Assembly (NCBI GenBank): GCA_023415305.1
Contig: JAEZKZ010000102.1
Coordinates: 62,001 to 126,000, forward strand
DNA length: 64,000 nucleotides
Origin: Bacillota bacterium
Lineage (GTDB): Bacteria > Bacillota > Clostridia > Acetivibrionales > DSM-1351
Direction: 5' to 3'
Notes under the pieces: generated by a model
Told to the model about the DNA's origin: nothing
The model's input: only the letters and a program-made list of their open reading frames with translations
Database searches by the model: none
Shown here: positions 49,827-58,742 of the stretch, piece after piece
Layout of the letters: each line of letters opens with the position of its first letter
How positions within the stretch are numbered: position 1 is the first letter of the stretch
Translations under genes and position numbers: made by a program

Positions 49827-50723
49827 TTGAGTTTAAAGGTTGAAAATGTATCTAAGAAATTTGGTGAAAAGCTGGTTGTTGACAATATCAGTTTTGATGC
49901 AAAGGAGCCGGGTGTATTCGGACTACTGGGGACAAACGGTGCAGGTAAGACAACTACTATAAGAATGATTTTAAACATTGTAAAAAAGGATAGCGGTGCT
50001 ATCACATGGGATAATAAGCCTGTAACAGAGCAAATTAAAAGGTTTGGCTATCTTCCGGAGGAGAGGGGACTTTACCCAAAGGTTAAAATATCCGAACAGC
50101 TGTTGTATTTTGCAAGTCTGAGGGGAGTTGCAAAACAAAAGGCAAAGAAAGACATCGACTACTGGTTGGAGCGACTGGAAGCAACACAATACATAAACAT
50201 GCCGGCTGAAAAACTTTCAAAGGGCAACCAGCAGAAAATTCAGTTTATAGCCTCTATTATTCATGATCCCGAGCTAATATTTATGGATGAACCCTTCAGC
50301 GGCCTTGATCCTGTTAATACAGACCTGTTTAAAGGAGTAATATATGAGCTTATTAACAGGCAGAAGATAATTATTATGTCCAGTCACCAGATGGCAACAG
50401 TTGAAGAGTTCTGTAAGGACATAGTTCTGCTTAAGAACGGTAAAACAGTTTTGAAGGGCAACTTGAAGGAGATCAAGCACAGCTATGGAAGAAACAATCT
50501 TATTATTAACTGTTCCGGCAATATTCCTGAGCTTGCTGCAGAAGAAAATATAACCACATACAAACAGAGCGCAAACGGTTATGAATTTAAAATCACAGGA
50601 GAGGAGCAGGCATACAGAATGCTTGAAAAGATATTGAGCAGGAGGCTTAGTCTTGACAAATTTGAAATCAGAGAGCCATCCTTGCATGAAATATTCATTG
50701 AGAAGATGGGGGAAGTAAAATGA
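49827..50723 (+). CDS. ABC exporter ATPase (NatA/DrrA type)
   Basis: A 298-residue ATPase with Walker A GTNGAGKTT, signature LSKGNQQKI, Walker B LIFMDEPFSGLD and a C-terminal ~80-residue extension typical of the Na+/drug export group. The start is probably TTG 49827, spaced 5 bases from AGAGGTGA; an in-frame GTG at 49818 lies inside that site. Its stop overlaps the permease start by 4 bases. Confidence 0.92.
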   Translation: MSLKVENVSKKFGEKLVVDNISFDAKEPGVFGLLGTNGAGKTTTIRMILNIVKKDSGAITWDNKPVTEQIKRFGYLPEERGLYPKVKISEQLLYFASLRGVAKQKAKKDIDYWLERLEATQYINMPAEKLSKGNQQKIQFIASIIHDPELIFMDEPFSGLDPVNTDLFKGVIYELINRQKIIIMSSHQMATVEEFCKDIVLLKNGKTVLKGNLKEIKHSYGRNNLIINCSGNIPELAAEENITTYKQSANGYEFKITGEEQAYRMLEKILSRRLSLDKFEIREPSLHEIFIEKMGEVK

Positions 50724-51994
50724 GAGAATTTTTAGAAGTCTTTAAATATACCTTTAAAGAAAATATCAGAAAAAAATCATTTATAATTTCTACTGTAATA
50801 ATCTTGATAGTGATTGTTGCTGCGATGGTTATTCCGGCTGTCATGTCAAGTCTTGGTAGTAGTGACGGGAATAACACTACAACTTCAAATACTACCAGCA
50901 GCAGTGAGCCAAAAAATATCTTATATATTCTTGATAAGACCGGAAACTATTCGGATAAACTTGAAGTATTGCAGCAGCAATTTATAGATTATGATGTAAA
51001 GCTTCTTTCCGAGGACAAAATTGAAAGCATAAAAACGGATATAAAGGAAGAGGGTACCACCTACCTGATAGTTATTGAAGGAAAGGACAATGCAATACAG
51101 ATTGACTATTATACCCAGCAATACATGGAGGGACCCAACCCTGATACTGTAAGTAAGGTACTAGGCGGTATTTATTCAACAAAGCTTCTGAAAGAGGCAA
51201 ATGTATCAGATGATATAATTTCAAAGGCATTGGGGGATTTAAATATAAAAGTCAATGCTCTTGGAAGAAGCAAGCTTGGGGGCTTCATCCTAAGTTTAGC
51301 AGTCATTATAATATTATTCTTTGCGGTATACTTCTATGGGTATGGTGTTTCAATGTCAGTTGCTTCAGAGAAAACCTCCAGAGTAATGGAGCTTCTGGTT
51401 ACTTCGGTAAAACCCTCCAGAATTATCCTCGGAAAAACTGCAGGTATGGGCTTGATTGGACTGATTCAGCTGGCAACGCTGCTTGCTGTGGGGATTGTAA
51501 CCTATCTTCTGGTTTTTCCTGATAAAATATCTTTCAATGGGATGCCTATCGAATTCTCCGGCTTTACACCGGTTACAGTAGTATTGATTATTGTTTACTT
51601 TATACTTGGATATTCACTGTTTGCTTTAATGAATGCGGTGGTTGGAGCTACAGTAAGCAAGTCTGAAGATGTACAATCAGCATTATTGCCCATGTCCTTG
51701 CTGTCAATTTTTTGCTTCTATTTCTCATATGGTACTTTCGCAATACCTGACAGTACCATGGCAAGAGTTGCTTCACTGATTCCATTTACTTCGCCCTTCA
51801 CAGTTCCCTCAAGACTTATGTCGACGGAGGTTCCACCGTGGGAAATAGGATTATCCTTATTTATACTATTAGTTTCAATATTCCTGATTGGTACGCTTTC
51901 AATCAAATTGTACTCATTCGCAGTTTTACACTACGGTGACAGGCTGCAAATGAAGAAGCTTTTCCAAATGTCAAAGGCTGAGAAGAGCACTTGA
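50720..51994 (+). CDS. ABC-2 type permease (NatB-like)
   Basis: A 424-residue permease. Helix 1 (~24-46) is followed by an extracytoplasmic domain of ~150 residues, then five helices between ~190 and 400. The EKTSRVMELLVTSVKPSRIILGKTAGMG segment is characteristic of NatB-like subunits. With the preceding ATPase it forms an exporter, probably under PadR control. The substrate may be sodium, a peptide or a drug; it cannot be decided. Confidence 0.9.
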   Translation: MREFLEVFKYTFKENIRKKSFIISTVIILIVIVAAMVIPAVMSSLGSSDGNNTTTSNTTSSSEPKNILYILDKTGNYSDKLEVLQQQFIDYDVKLLSEDKIESIKTDIKEEGTTYLIVIEGKDNAIQIDYYTQQYMEGPNPDTVSKVLGGIYSTKLLKEANVSDDIISKALGDLNIKVNALGRSKLGGFILSLAVIIILFFAVYFYGYGVSMSVASEKTSRVMELLVTSVKPSRIILGKTAGMGLIGLIQLATLLAVGIVTYLLVFPDKISFNGMPIEFSGFTPVTVVLIIVYFILGYSLFALMNAVVGATVSKSEDVQSALLPMSLLSIFCFYFSYGTFAIPDSTMARVASLIPFTSPFTVPSRLMSTEVPPWEIGLSLFILLVSIFLIGTLSIKLYSFAVLHYGDRLQMKKLFQMSKAEKST

Positions 51995-52062
51995 TACTAT
52001 AAGAAAAAACTATAATTAATCTATAAAATCGGGAAATAAATTAAAAAATCTGGAGGGTTATT

Positions 52063-52287
52063 ATGAAAAAATTAAATGGATATCATTCAATTGGGTTGAT
52101 ACTTATAAGCATTTACTTATTGTCGGGTCATACTGGTAATATTCCCCATTTTGTCAAAGGCTGCATTTTCGGAGTGGGTGTTGGACTGACTCTTTTGGGA
52201 ATTTATGCTTATAATCATGATATAACCAAAATAAAGAATTTAAAGAATAGGTTGTTTGCAAAGGTGGTTGGAACAGGTGTAAAATAA
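52063..52287 (+). CDS. Small membrane protein (74 aa)
   Basis: Two hydrophobic stretches (SIGLILISIYLLSG and GCIFGVGVGLTLLGIYAY) with a basic C-terminus (KIKNLKNRLFAK). TGGAGGG precedes ATG 52063 and a terminator follows at 52351. I do not recognise a family; it may be the last gene of the PadR/ABC unit. Confidence 0.65.
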   Translation: MKKLNGYHSIGLILISIYLLSGHTGNIPHFVKGCIFGVGVGLTLLGIYAYNHDITKIKNLKNRLFAKVVGTGVK

Positions 52288-52350
52288 TTTCATTTTGGGT
52301 TATGTATTGCTAGACCCTTCTATTTAGAATATTATTATAAAGTATCAATC

Positions 52351-52391
52351 TTAAGATGCCATATGATTATTTCACATGGCATCTTAAATTT
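52351..52391 (+). terminator. Terminator between the small membrane gene and manA
   Basis: TTAAGATGCCAT (52351-52362) and ATGGCATCTTAA (52376-52387) are perfect 12-bp complements, followed by ATTT. Confidence 0.8.
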
Positions 52392-52431
52392 CATAATTAT
52401 TTATATAGCTTATTCACACACGGAGGTCTAT

Positions 52432-53481
52432 ATGTATTATCCAATAAAATTCATACCTGTATACAAAGATTATATTTGGGGAGGCCGGTATTTTGAAAAG
52501 TTTGACCGTGAGCTTCCCGAAGGATTACTTGCCGAGAGCTGGGAACTTTCCTGCCACAAAAACGGTGTCAGCACTGCTGCCAATGGGGAACTTGCAGGGA
52601 AAGCACTGCCTGAAATAATAAAGGCTGATCCGCTGAACATACTTGGGAGTAGAATTCCTGCAGATTGTCAGGAAATACCCCTGCTGATTAAATTAATTGA
52701 TGCCAACGATAGACTTTCAGTTCAGGTACATCCTGACGACAACTATGCCGCAGTCTATGAGGGAGGCCTGGGAAAAAACGAGATGTGGTACATAGTTGAC
52801 GCAAAGCCTGGCGCCAAGCTGGTTGCAGGTCTGAAGCCCAGAGTCACAAGAGAGAATTTTGTACAGGCTGTCAAAGATAACCGCATAGAGGAATGTCTTC
52901 TGGAGGTCGAGGTACAGCCCGGAGATGTCATAAATATACCTGCCGGTCTGCTTCATGCCATTGGCGCCGGTATAGTCATAGCTGAAATACAGCAGTGTTC
53001 CGATACAACATACAGGGTTTATGATTACAACAGGGTGGACAGCAATGGGGTCGGGCGCTCTCTGCATCTCGATAAGGCACTGGATGTTATCAATTATTGT
53101 TTGGCTGACCGGGAGGCAAAAGTGAGCGGAGTGAGGCTCAATATAAGTGAAGACGTTACAAAAACAGTGTACCTGGCAAACCGATTCTTTGCCTGTGAAA
53201 GATATGATGCAAAGGGCAGTATAATAGAAAGCACAGATGGAAGTATTTTTTATGTATTCATATGTCTGAACGGGCAGGGGACTATTATTTCAGATAGCAT
53301 GCAGGTAGATTTTAAGGCCGGCGAAACAATATTTATACCTGCCTCCATGGGGGAGTACAGGTTGGAAGGAACCTTTACTTCTCTTAAAACCTATATACCG
53401 GATTTACTGAAGGATATAGTTGAGCCGATGAGAGAAGCCGGCTGCACCAATCAGGAGATATTCTATGTGTTGAGCCGCTGA
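52432..53481 (+). CDS. manA: Mannose-6-phosphate isomerase, class I
   Basis: A 349-residue zinc cupin that interconverts fructose-6-phosphate and mannose-6-phosphate. Metal ligands are in LSVQVHPDD and the KNEMWYI glutamate, with the family segments IPAGLLHAIGAG and DYNRVDSNG, the latter containing the catalytic Arg. ATG 52432 follows CGGAGGT; the open frame extends 23 codons further upstream through the terminator. No sugar-transport gene adjoins. Confidence 0.94.
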   Translation: MYYPIKFIPVYKDYIWGGRYFEKFDRELPEGLLAESWELSCHKNGVSTAANGELAGKALPEIIKADPLNILGSRIPADCQEIPLLIKLIDANDRLSVQVHPDDNYAAVYEGGLGKNEMWYIVDAKPGAKLVAGLKPRVTRENFVQAVKDNRIEECLLEVEVQPGDVINIPAGLLHAIGAGIVIAEIQQCSDTTYRVYDYNRVDSNGVGRSLHLDKALDVINYCLADREAKVSGVRLNISEDVTKTVYLANRFFACERYDAKGSIIESTDGSIFYVFICLNGQGTIISDSMQVDFKAGETIFIPASMGEYRLEGTFTSLKTYIPDLLKDIVEPMREAGCTNQEIFYVLSR

Positions 53482-53605
53482 GCCCATCAAGATATTTCAT
53501 TCAGTGAACGGCTGAGCCAACAGACAATTCAGGAAATTTACTGCTAGGGATACAAAATCTTACTCTTTAGTGTATAATAATTGATAATCAAAATTTCAAT
53601 TTGGT

Positions 53606-53680
53606 TAGCGTGAAAAATATATCATGGCACGCTATGGTTGATTTCACGCAGAGGGGGGCCACAAACTGCCTTCCTGCAAC
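53606..53680 (+). promoter_or_regulatory. Leader with mutually exclusive hairpins ahead of an ABC exporter
   Basis: TAGCGTG (53606-53612) can pair with CACGCTA (53628-53634), while the overlapping GCGTGAAA (53608-53615) can instead pair with TTTCACGC (53642-53649). Both pairings are perfect, so the folds exclude each other. A third, G-rich hairpin, GCAG..GGGGGC with GCCTTCCTGC, follows at about 53648-53677. It resembles an attenuator or switch, but I match no known class. Confidence 0.4.
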
Positions 53681-53716
53681 ATATTATACGCGTTATGAGC
53701 GTAGATGGGAGATAAC

Positions 53717-54430
53717 ATGATAACTATAAATAATTTGACCAAAACCTATAAAAAATTCAAAGCAGTAGATGGTATATCTTTGACAGCAAAACCCGGAGAG
53801 GTAACCATTCTGCTGGGGCCTAACGGTGCTGGAAAATCAACTACCATCAAAAGTATAGCCGGATTGCTTAAATTTGAAGGGGATATAACAATTTGCGGGC
53901 ATCAGAACAGAACTGTAGAAGCAAAGAAAATATTCGGTTATATTCCGGAAACTCCTGCATTGTATGATTTTCTTACTCCCTGGGAACATGGACAGTTTAT
54001 TGCCAAAGCATATAAGCTGGAGGACTCCTGGAAGAAGAGAATAAAAGAAATATTTGAGCGGCTGGAGATCTATGATAAAAAGGATAAATATGTACGTGAA
54101 CTTTCAAAGGGAATGACTCAAAAGCTTAGTATTGCGGTTGCCCTGTTGATAGAGCCCCAGTCGGTTTTATTTGATGAACCTCTGGTAGGTCTGGATCCGA
54201 AAGCCATAAATGAGGTAATTAAAATATTTGAGGAATTAAGGTCGGAAGGGAAGAGCATCCTTGTAAGCACTCACATAATCGACACAATTAATGATGTTTG
54301 GGATAGAGCTTATATAATGAACAAGGGTAAAATAGTCTGTGATATTTCAAGAGATCAGCTTAAAGACAGGGATCTAAAGGATATTTTCTTCGAACTTACG
54401 GAAGGAGAAAAAGAAGAATGCAGGCAATAA
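53717..54430 (+). CDS. ABC exporter ATPase
   Basis: A 237-residue ATPase with Walker A GPNGAGKST, signature LSKGMTQKL and Walker B SVLFDEPLVGLD. The start is taken as ATG 53717 after GGGAGAT; an earlier in-frame ATG at 53705 overlaps that site. Its stop overlaps the following permease gene by 13 bases. Confidence 0.92.
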   Translation: MITINNLTKTYKKFKAVDGISLTAKPGEVTILLGPNGAGKSTTIKSIAGLLKFEGDITICGHQNRTVEAKKIFGYIPETPALYDFLTPWEHGQFIAKAYKLEDSWKKRIKEIFERLEIYDKKDKYVRELSKGMTQKLSIAVALLIEPQSVLFDEPLVGLDPKAINEVIKIFEELRSEGKSILVSTHIIDTINDVWDRAYIMNKGKIVCDISRDQLKDRDLKDIFFELTEGEKEECRQ

Positions 54431-55974
54431 TGTACATATTACGAAAAGCTTACATAAATAAGATTAAACGTGCTTTCTCCAGTGTATTGTCAGCTGTTAT
54501 CACAGTTATTGGTGTAGTAGCTATGGGCTTCTTATTTGTTTTGGCATTTGTTGTAGATAAGCCTCCTCTGTCTAGTAGCTCAGCAGAAACAATATTAGCA
54601 GGAGTTGTACTTTTGATTGGGATGTTGCTTTATAACACCTTTCTTTCAAGAGACACGGGTATACTGACAATGGCGGATGCCACCTATTTGTTTACCGGAC
54701 CTTTTGAAAGAAGAACCGTACTGGCTTATATTCTTATATCAACTGCACCGGGAGCGGCGCTGACAGGCTTTTTTATATGCTTTTACATGCCATTTCTTTT
54801 AGGCCCTGCGTTGACAATGCCTAGGTTTTTAGTAGTACTGTTAATTATTAGTTTAATGTTTGGTTGCATTTATTTGTCGTATTATTATGTATACATAATT
54901 GATACCGAAAAAACCGGTTTTAAAAAGAAAGTAAAATATGGGTTCCTAGGATTTGCAGGTGTTCTTGTTGCTATATTCCTGGGTATGCTGTTCAGCACCG
55001 GATTTAATTTTAAAACCACCGTGGACAATTATTTTACAAGCAGCTGGTACAATTGGGTACCTCTGTTTGGATGGACAAAATGGGCCATAAGTTCTCTATT
55101 AGCTGGTAATATTCTTTCAGGCCTCATACCGGCAATTACTCTTCTGGCTATAGCAAATGCTGCTTTATGTGTTGCAATGTATAATTGTAAGGCTGATTTT
55201 TATGAAAAAGCACTTGAGGATTCTGTCAATCTTCAAAAAATGCTTGAGGATATTAAGACACATGGCAGTGCAGATGCGCGTTCAATTGCCAAATTAAAAC
55301 AAAAAGGCTTCTCAACTAGATATTATGAGGGTGCAGCTGCAATATTTTCCCGCCAGATACTGGAAAACAAAAAAGTAAGTGTCATGACGAATATGAGAGA
55401 AATGTTCCTGGGACTGTTTTACGTTGTATTCGGAAAGGTATTCGGCTTGGAATTCACTTTTGTTTTTGCAATGCTCAGCTTCGGTTCACTCTCCATGTCT
55501 TTGAATGATTCATGGCACAGGGAGTTTAAAAAACCATACGTATATCTTATTCCTGCCAGCTCGTTTCAGAAGGTTATATTTTCTGTATTGCCGGGTTTGG
55601 TAAAGGCAGTCCTCAGCGGAAGTGTTTCGCTTATAATCGGAGGTTTGGTTTTTAATATAGGAATTCAACAGATTTTAGCTTATTTAATTATATTTATCGG
55701 CTTTTCAATACTTTTTGTTTTTGCAGAGGTTTTCACCTACAGAATAATAGGCGCGGGAGCCAATGCTGTAGTTCTAACTCTGATAAGAATGTTTTTTGTC
55801 CTGGCAACCTGTATACCTGCAATTATAGTTTTAATTCTTATTATGGTTGTGCTTCAGGATATGCCTGGGATGCTGACGATTTCACTGTGCTTGCTAGGAA
55901 CCAATCTTGCATCAAGCGCTCTGCTGGTTTTCCTCAGCAGAGGGGTATTTGAGAAAAGCGAAATAATGGCTTAA
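54418..55974 (+). CDS. ABC exporter permease (large multi-pass protein)
   Basis: A 518-residue protein with about 12 hydrophobic helices in two clusters separated by a cytoplasmic segment around 265-300. The pattern ADATYLFTGPFERRTVLAYILIST and the pairing with an ATPase fit the putative ABC exporter permeases of Firmicutes. The start may be ATG 54418, or ATG 54430, whose A overlaps the ATPase stop. The substrate is unknown. Confidence 0.8.
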   Translation: MQAIMYILRKAYINKIKRAFSSVLSAVITVIGVVAMGFLFVLAFVVDKPPLSSSSAETILAGVVLLIGMLLYNTFLSRDTGILTMADATYLFTGPFERRTVLAYILISTAPGAALTGFFICFYMPFLLGPALTMPRFLVVLLIISLMFGCIYLSYYYVYIIDTEKTGFKKKVKYGFLGFAGVLVAIFLGMLFSTGFNFKTTVDNYFTSSWYNWVPLFGWTKWAISSLLAGNILSGLIPAITLLAIANAALCVAMYNCKADFYEKALEDSVNLQKMLEDIKTHGSADARSIAKLKQKGFSTRYYEGAAAIFSRQILENKKVSVMTNMREMFLGLFYVVFGKVFGLEFTFVFAMLSFGSLSMSLNDSWHREFKKPYVYLIPASSFQKVIFSVLPGLVKAVLSGSVSLIIGGLVFNIGIQQILAYLIIFIGFSILFVFAEVFTYRIIGAGANAVVLTLIRMFFVLATCIPAIIVLILIMVVLQDMPGMLTISLCLLGTNLASSALLVFLSRGVFEKSEIMA

Positions 55975-56061
55975 CTGAGCTTAAAGATTAAATAAAAAAA
56001 TTTCTGTGTAGTGATATTAAATATTCAAAGTAAAAATAACAGTGATATTTTGGAGGGGAAA

Positions 56062-56487
56062 ATGGATAACATAATTTATGGAAAAGCACTTGCTCTGGTA
56101 GACCGCAGCTTCACCGGTATTCTTGGTACAGTAGAAAAAGAGGGAATGCCTCAGCAAAAGGCAATGATAAAAACTGAAGCCAAGGGACTAAAGGAATTTT
56201 GGTTTTGTTCCAACACCTCATCGAAAAGAGTACAGCAAATAATGGATAATCCCAGAGCCAGCCTCTATTTCTTTGATGAGAAAACCTTTGAGGGCCTGAT
56301 GCTTACAGGCGTTGCGGAGATTTCCTACGATGATGACAAGAGGAAAAGCTTCTGGCATGAAGAGATGAAGATGTATTACCCTTTGGGGTACCATGATCCG
56401 GATTTTGCGTTAGTTAAGTTTACAGCTCTTAAAGGTAATTATTATCAAGGCTTGAAAAACTACGATTTTGATATTCAGGAGCCATAA
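56062..56487 (+). CDS. Pyridoxamine 5'-phosphate oxidase-like flavoprotein
   Basis: A 141-residue split-barrel FMN-binding protein of the general-stress GS26/PPOX-like group: RSFTGILGTVEKEGMPQQKAM, FWFCSNTSSKRVQQIMDNPRASLYFFD and MLTGVAEISYDDDKRKSFW. These bind flavins and reduce or sequester unknown ligands. ATG 56062 follows TGGAGGGG; the frame extends 17 codons upstream without a ribosome site. Confidence 0.85.
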   Translation: MDNIIYGKALALVDRSFTGILGTVEKEGMPQQKAMIKTEAKGLKEFWFCSNTSSKRVQQIMDNPRASLYFFDEKTFEGLMLTGVAEISYDDDKRKSFWHEEMKMYYPLGYHDPDFALVKFTALKGNYYQGLKNYDFDIQEP

Positions 56488-56883
56488 ATTTCTTTTTTGT
56501 ATAATAAATATATTGTCTTTATAAATTTTTTCTAAGTTTGACACATGGAAAAATGTATTGTAAAATATCAGTGAAAATGAGATCAGGAAGGTCTCCGGAT
56601 AAAACTGTGCATTGCATAAAACTAAAACATCTTGATGTATCAATTTAACTTGATTTATTTTTTGTGTAGGTTAATTTTTTATATCATGAAAATAGATATT
56701 AACTTGAATAGACCCATGAAGGGCTGGCAATATACCCTTTTGGGTCTATTATTTATTGCCTACATAAAGAGTTTAGTCGAAGGGTGGAGTAAGTCCCCCG
56801 CTAATAAGAAAATTCGATAGGATTATTGAATATGTACTAAAATTTAGCTCGGCGGATTTTCAAGAGAAAAGGAGACAATTATT
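56488..56883. other. Upstream region of cbiM with a strong hairpin and a possible small frame
   Basis: No well-supported gene lies here. A frame at 56686-56820 would encode a 44-residue protein with one hydrophobic helix (TLLGLLFIAYIKSLVEGW), but no ribosome site precedes it and it spans a long hairpin at 56707-56750. The sequence GGGTGGA-GTAAG-TCCCCC near 56784 can form another short stem. I cannot match a cobalamin or nickel/cobalt riboswitch. Confidence 0.4.
56707..56756 (+). terminator. Long hairpin upstream of cbiM
   Basis: AATAGACCCA (56707-56716) pairs with TGGGTCTATT (56741-56750), extended inward by AAGGG/CCCTT. T/A-rich sequence follows. It could be a terminator for the flavoprotein gene or an attenuator for the nickel/cobalt transporter. 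Confidence 0.6.
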
Positions 56884-57888
56884 ATGCATATGGGAGACGT
56901 TCTGATATCACCGGAGGTTGGAGGTACGATGCTGGCTGCAGCAGTTGGGGTATCAGCATATTCAATTAAAAAAGTAAAGGAAATGGATGAAAGAAAGCTT
57001 CCCTTGATGGGCGTTATGGCGGCTTTTGTATTTGCAGCCCAAATGATTAATTTTACAATCCCGGGCACTGGTTCCAGCGGACATCTGGGAGGCGGACTAC
57101 TGCTGGCTATACTCTTAGGCCCCTATGCCGGTTTTCTCTCCATGGCGGCCATATTGCTGATTCAGGCAATGTTTTTTGCAGACGGGGGCTATCTGGCCTT
57201 TGGCTGTAATCTGATTAATTTAGGTGTGTATGCATGCTTTATTGCCTATCCGCTGATATATAAACTGATAACCAGAACTAAAATGTCAAAAACCAGAATA
57301 ACAATCGGAAGTATTGTTGCCAGTGTAATAGCCTTGCAATTGGGAGCTTTTAGTGTTGTTTTGCAAACAGTGCTGTCGGGAAAGACAGAGCTGCCTTTTA
57401 CTGAATTTGTACTGGCAATGCAGGGAATCCATCTGGCAATAGGCCTGGTTGAAGGAGTTGTAACTGCCGCCGTTGTGTCCTTTGTGTGGAAGGTAAGACC
57501 GGACATAATAACTGATGACGGACAGCAAGGCAGCAGAAAGAGCTACAAAACAATAATTGTTGGTTTCCTTGTGGCGGCGTTGGCGTTAGGCGGCCTTGTA
57601 TCACTGTTTGCATCTGCTAATCCGGATGGCTTGGAGTGGTCCATAGAGAAAGTGACAGGTGAGGAACTGAAAGGGGAATCACGGGTTCATCAAGCACTGG
57701 AAAATGTTCAGGAAAAGATAGCTGTGCTGCCCGATTACAGCTTTAGAAGTTCCTCGGCTACAGAGGGCGGTGCGGCAGGAACCGTGGTTTCAGGTATTGT
57801 CGGCTCGGCAGTAACCATAGGTATAATTGTTGCCATAGGTTTTGTGATAAAATTATTAAAAAGGAAAAGCCACCGACAAACTAATTGA
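56884..57888 (+). CDS. Nickel/cobalt ECF transporter, fused CbiM-CbiN (NikMN-like)
   Basis: A 334-residue S-component. Residues 1-210 are CbiM/NikM, with the conserved N-terminus Met-His-Met-Gly-Asp whose His2 takes part in metal binding, and FTIPGTGSSGHLGGGLLLAILLGPYAGFL. Residues ~220-330 are a CbiN-like PDGLE domain (SANPDGLEWSIEKV) between two membrane helices. Fusion of M and N is common in Firmicutes. AAAAGGAG precedes ATG 56884. It forms an operon with cbiQ; the linked CooT gene favours nickel over cobalt (inference). Confidence 0.93.
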   Translation: MHMGDVLISPEVGGTMLAAAVGVSAYSIKKVKEMDERKLPLMGVMAAFVFAAQMINFTIPGTGSSGHLGGGLLLAILLGPYAGFLSMAAILLIQAMFFADGGYLAFGCNLINLGVYACFIAYPLIYKLITRTKMSKTRITIGSIVASVIALQLGAFSVVLQTVLSGKTELPFTEFVLAMQGIHLAIGLVEGVVTAAVVSFVWKVRPDIITDDGQQGSRKSYKTIIVGFLVAALALGGLVSLFASANPDGLEWSIEKVTGEELKGESRVHQALENVQEKIAVLPDYSFRSSSATEGGAAGTVVSGIVGSAVTIGIIVAIGFVIKLLKRKSHRQTN

Positions 57889-57917
57889 TATAACTGAGGA
57901 GTCTCACGGAGGTATAA

Positions 57918-58721
57918 ATGGCAGACATAATAGGCTCGGTACTGGAAGTAAAGCATATTGATGAGCTATCAAAACAAAAGAATCCAATAAATAATATTCA
58001 CCCGCTGATCAAGCTTATATTAACATTGGCCTATATATGTATACTTGCTTCCTTCAGCAGGTATGAGGTGGTTGGACTTCTGCCGTTTATTCTGTATCCG
58101 GTTATAGTGATTGTGGTATGTGATATTCCATTGGGGAAAATACTTAAAAGAGTGCTGCTTATAGAGCCGTTTATTATAGTTACCGGTATTCTGAATCCAA
58201 TTTTTGATAAATACATGGTTGAAATTGGAGGTTTATCCTTTTCCGGAGGGTGGTTGACTTTTTTTTCATTGATAATCAGAAGCACACTTATGGTGACTGC
58301 AGGTTTTTTATTGATTGCAACCACCGGTATTGATGATATTGCCAACACCTTGAGTCTTCTCAGAGTACCCTCTGTTTTTGTTCTTCTGTTCCTGTTGACC
58401 TACAGATACATTTTTGTACTTATGGATGAGGCGGGAAGACTTTTAAAGGCCTATCATATGAGAGCTCCCGGCCAGTCCGGGGTTAAAATAAAGGTGTGGG
58501 GTTCAATGGTAGGGCAGCTGCTGATAAGGACTTTTAACCGGGCACAGACCATATACCAATCTATGATATTAAAAGGCTACAACGGAAGATATAGCTTTTT
58601 ACACAGAATACCGGTAAAGCCTGGAGATATTATTTACTTTGCAGCTTGGCTAATATTCCTGTCAACTGCAAGGGTATTCAACATCCCCCTGTTAATTTCA
58701 GATGTTGTCAGCAGGCTATAA
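57918..58721 (+). CDS. cbiQ: ECF transporter T component, CbiQ family
   Basis: A 267-residue transmembrane coupling protein. It has four to five helices and the cytoplasmic coupling helices with Ala-Arg-Gly-type motifs (AYHMRAPGQSG and QSMILKGYNG). CACGGAGG precedes ATG 57918. It follows cbiMN by 29 bases. The matching ATPase gene lies beyond an opposite-strand acyltransferase. Confidence 0.9.
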   Translation: MADIIGSVLEVKHIDELSKQKNPINNIHPLIKLILTLAYICILASFSRYEVVGLLPFILYPVIVIVVCDIPLGKILKRVLLIEPFIIVTGILNPIFDKYMVEIGGLSFSGGWLTFFSLIIRSTLMVTAGFLLIATTGIDDIANTLSLLRVPSVFVLLFLLTYRYIFVLMDEAGRLLKAYHMRAPGQSGVKIKVWGSMVGQLLIRTFNRAQTIYQSMILKGYNGRYSFLHRIPVKPGDIIYFAAWLIFLSTARVFNIPLLISDVVSRL

Positions 58722-58742
58722 TATGGCCTGCTATTTCATTTC

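Noticed and set aside
56488..56883. Cobalamin or nickel/cobalt riboswitch upstream of cbiM
   Set aside because: I could not find the conserved core sequences of either class; only simple hairpins are visible.
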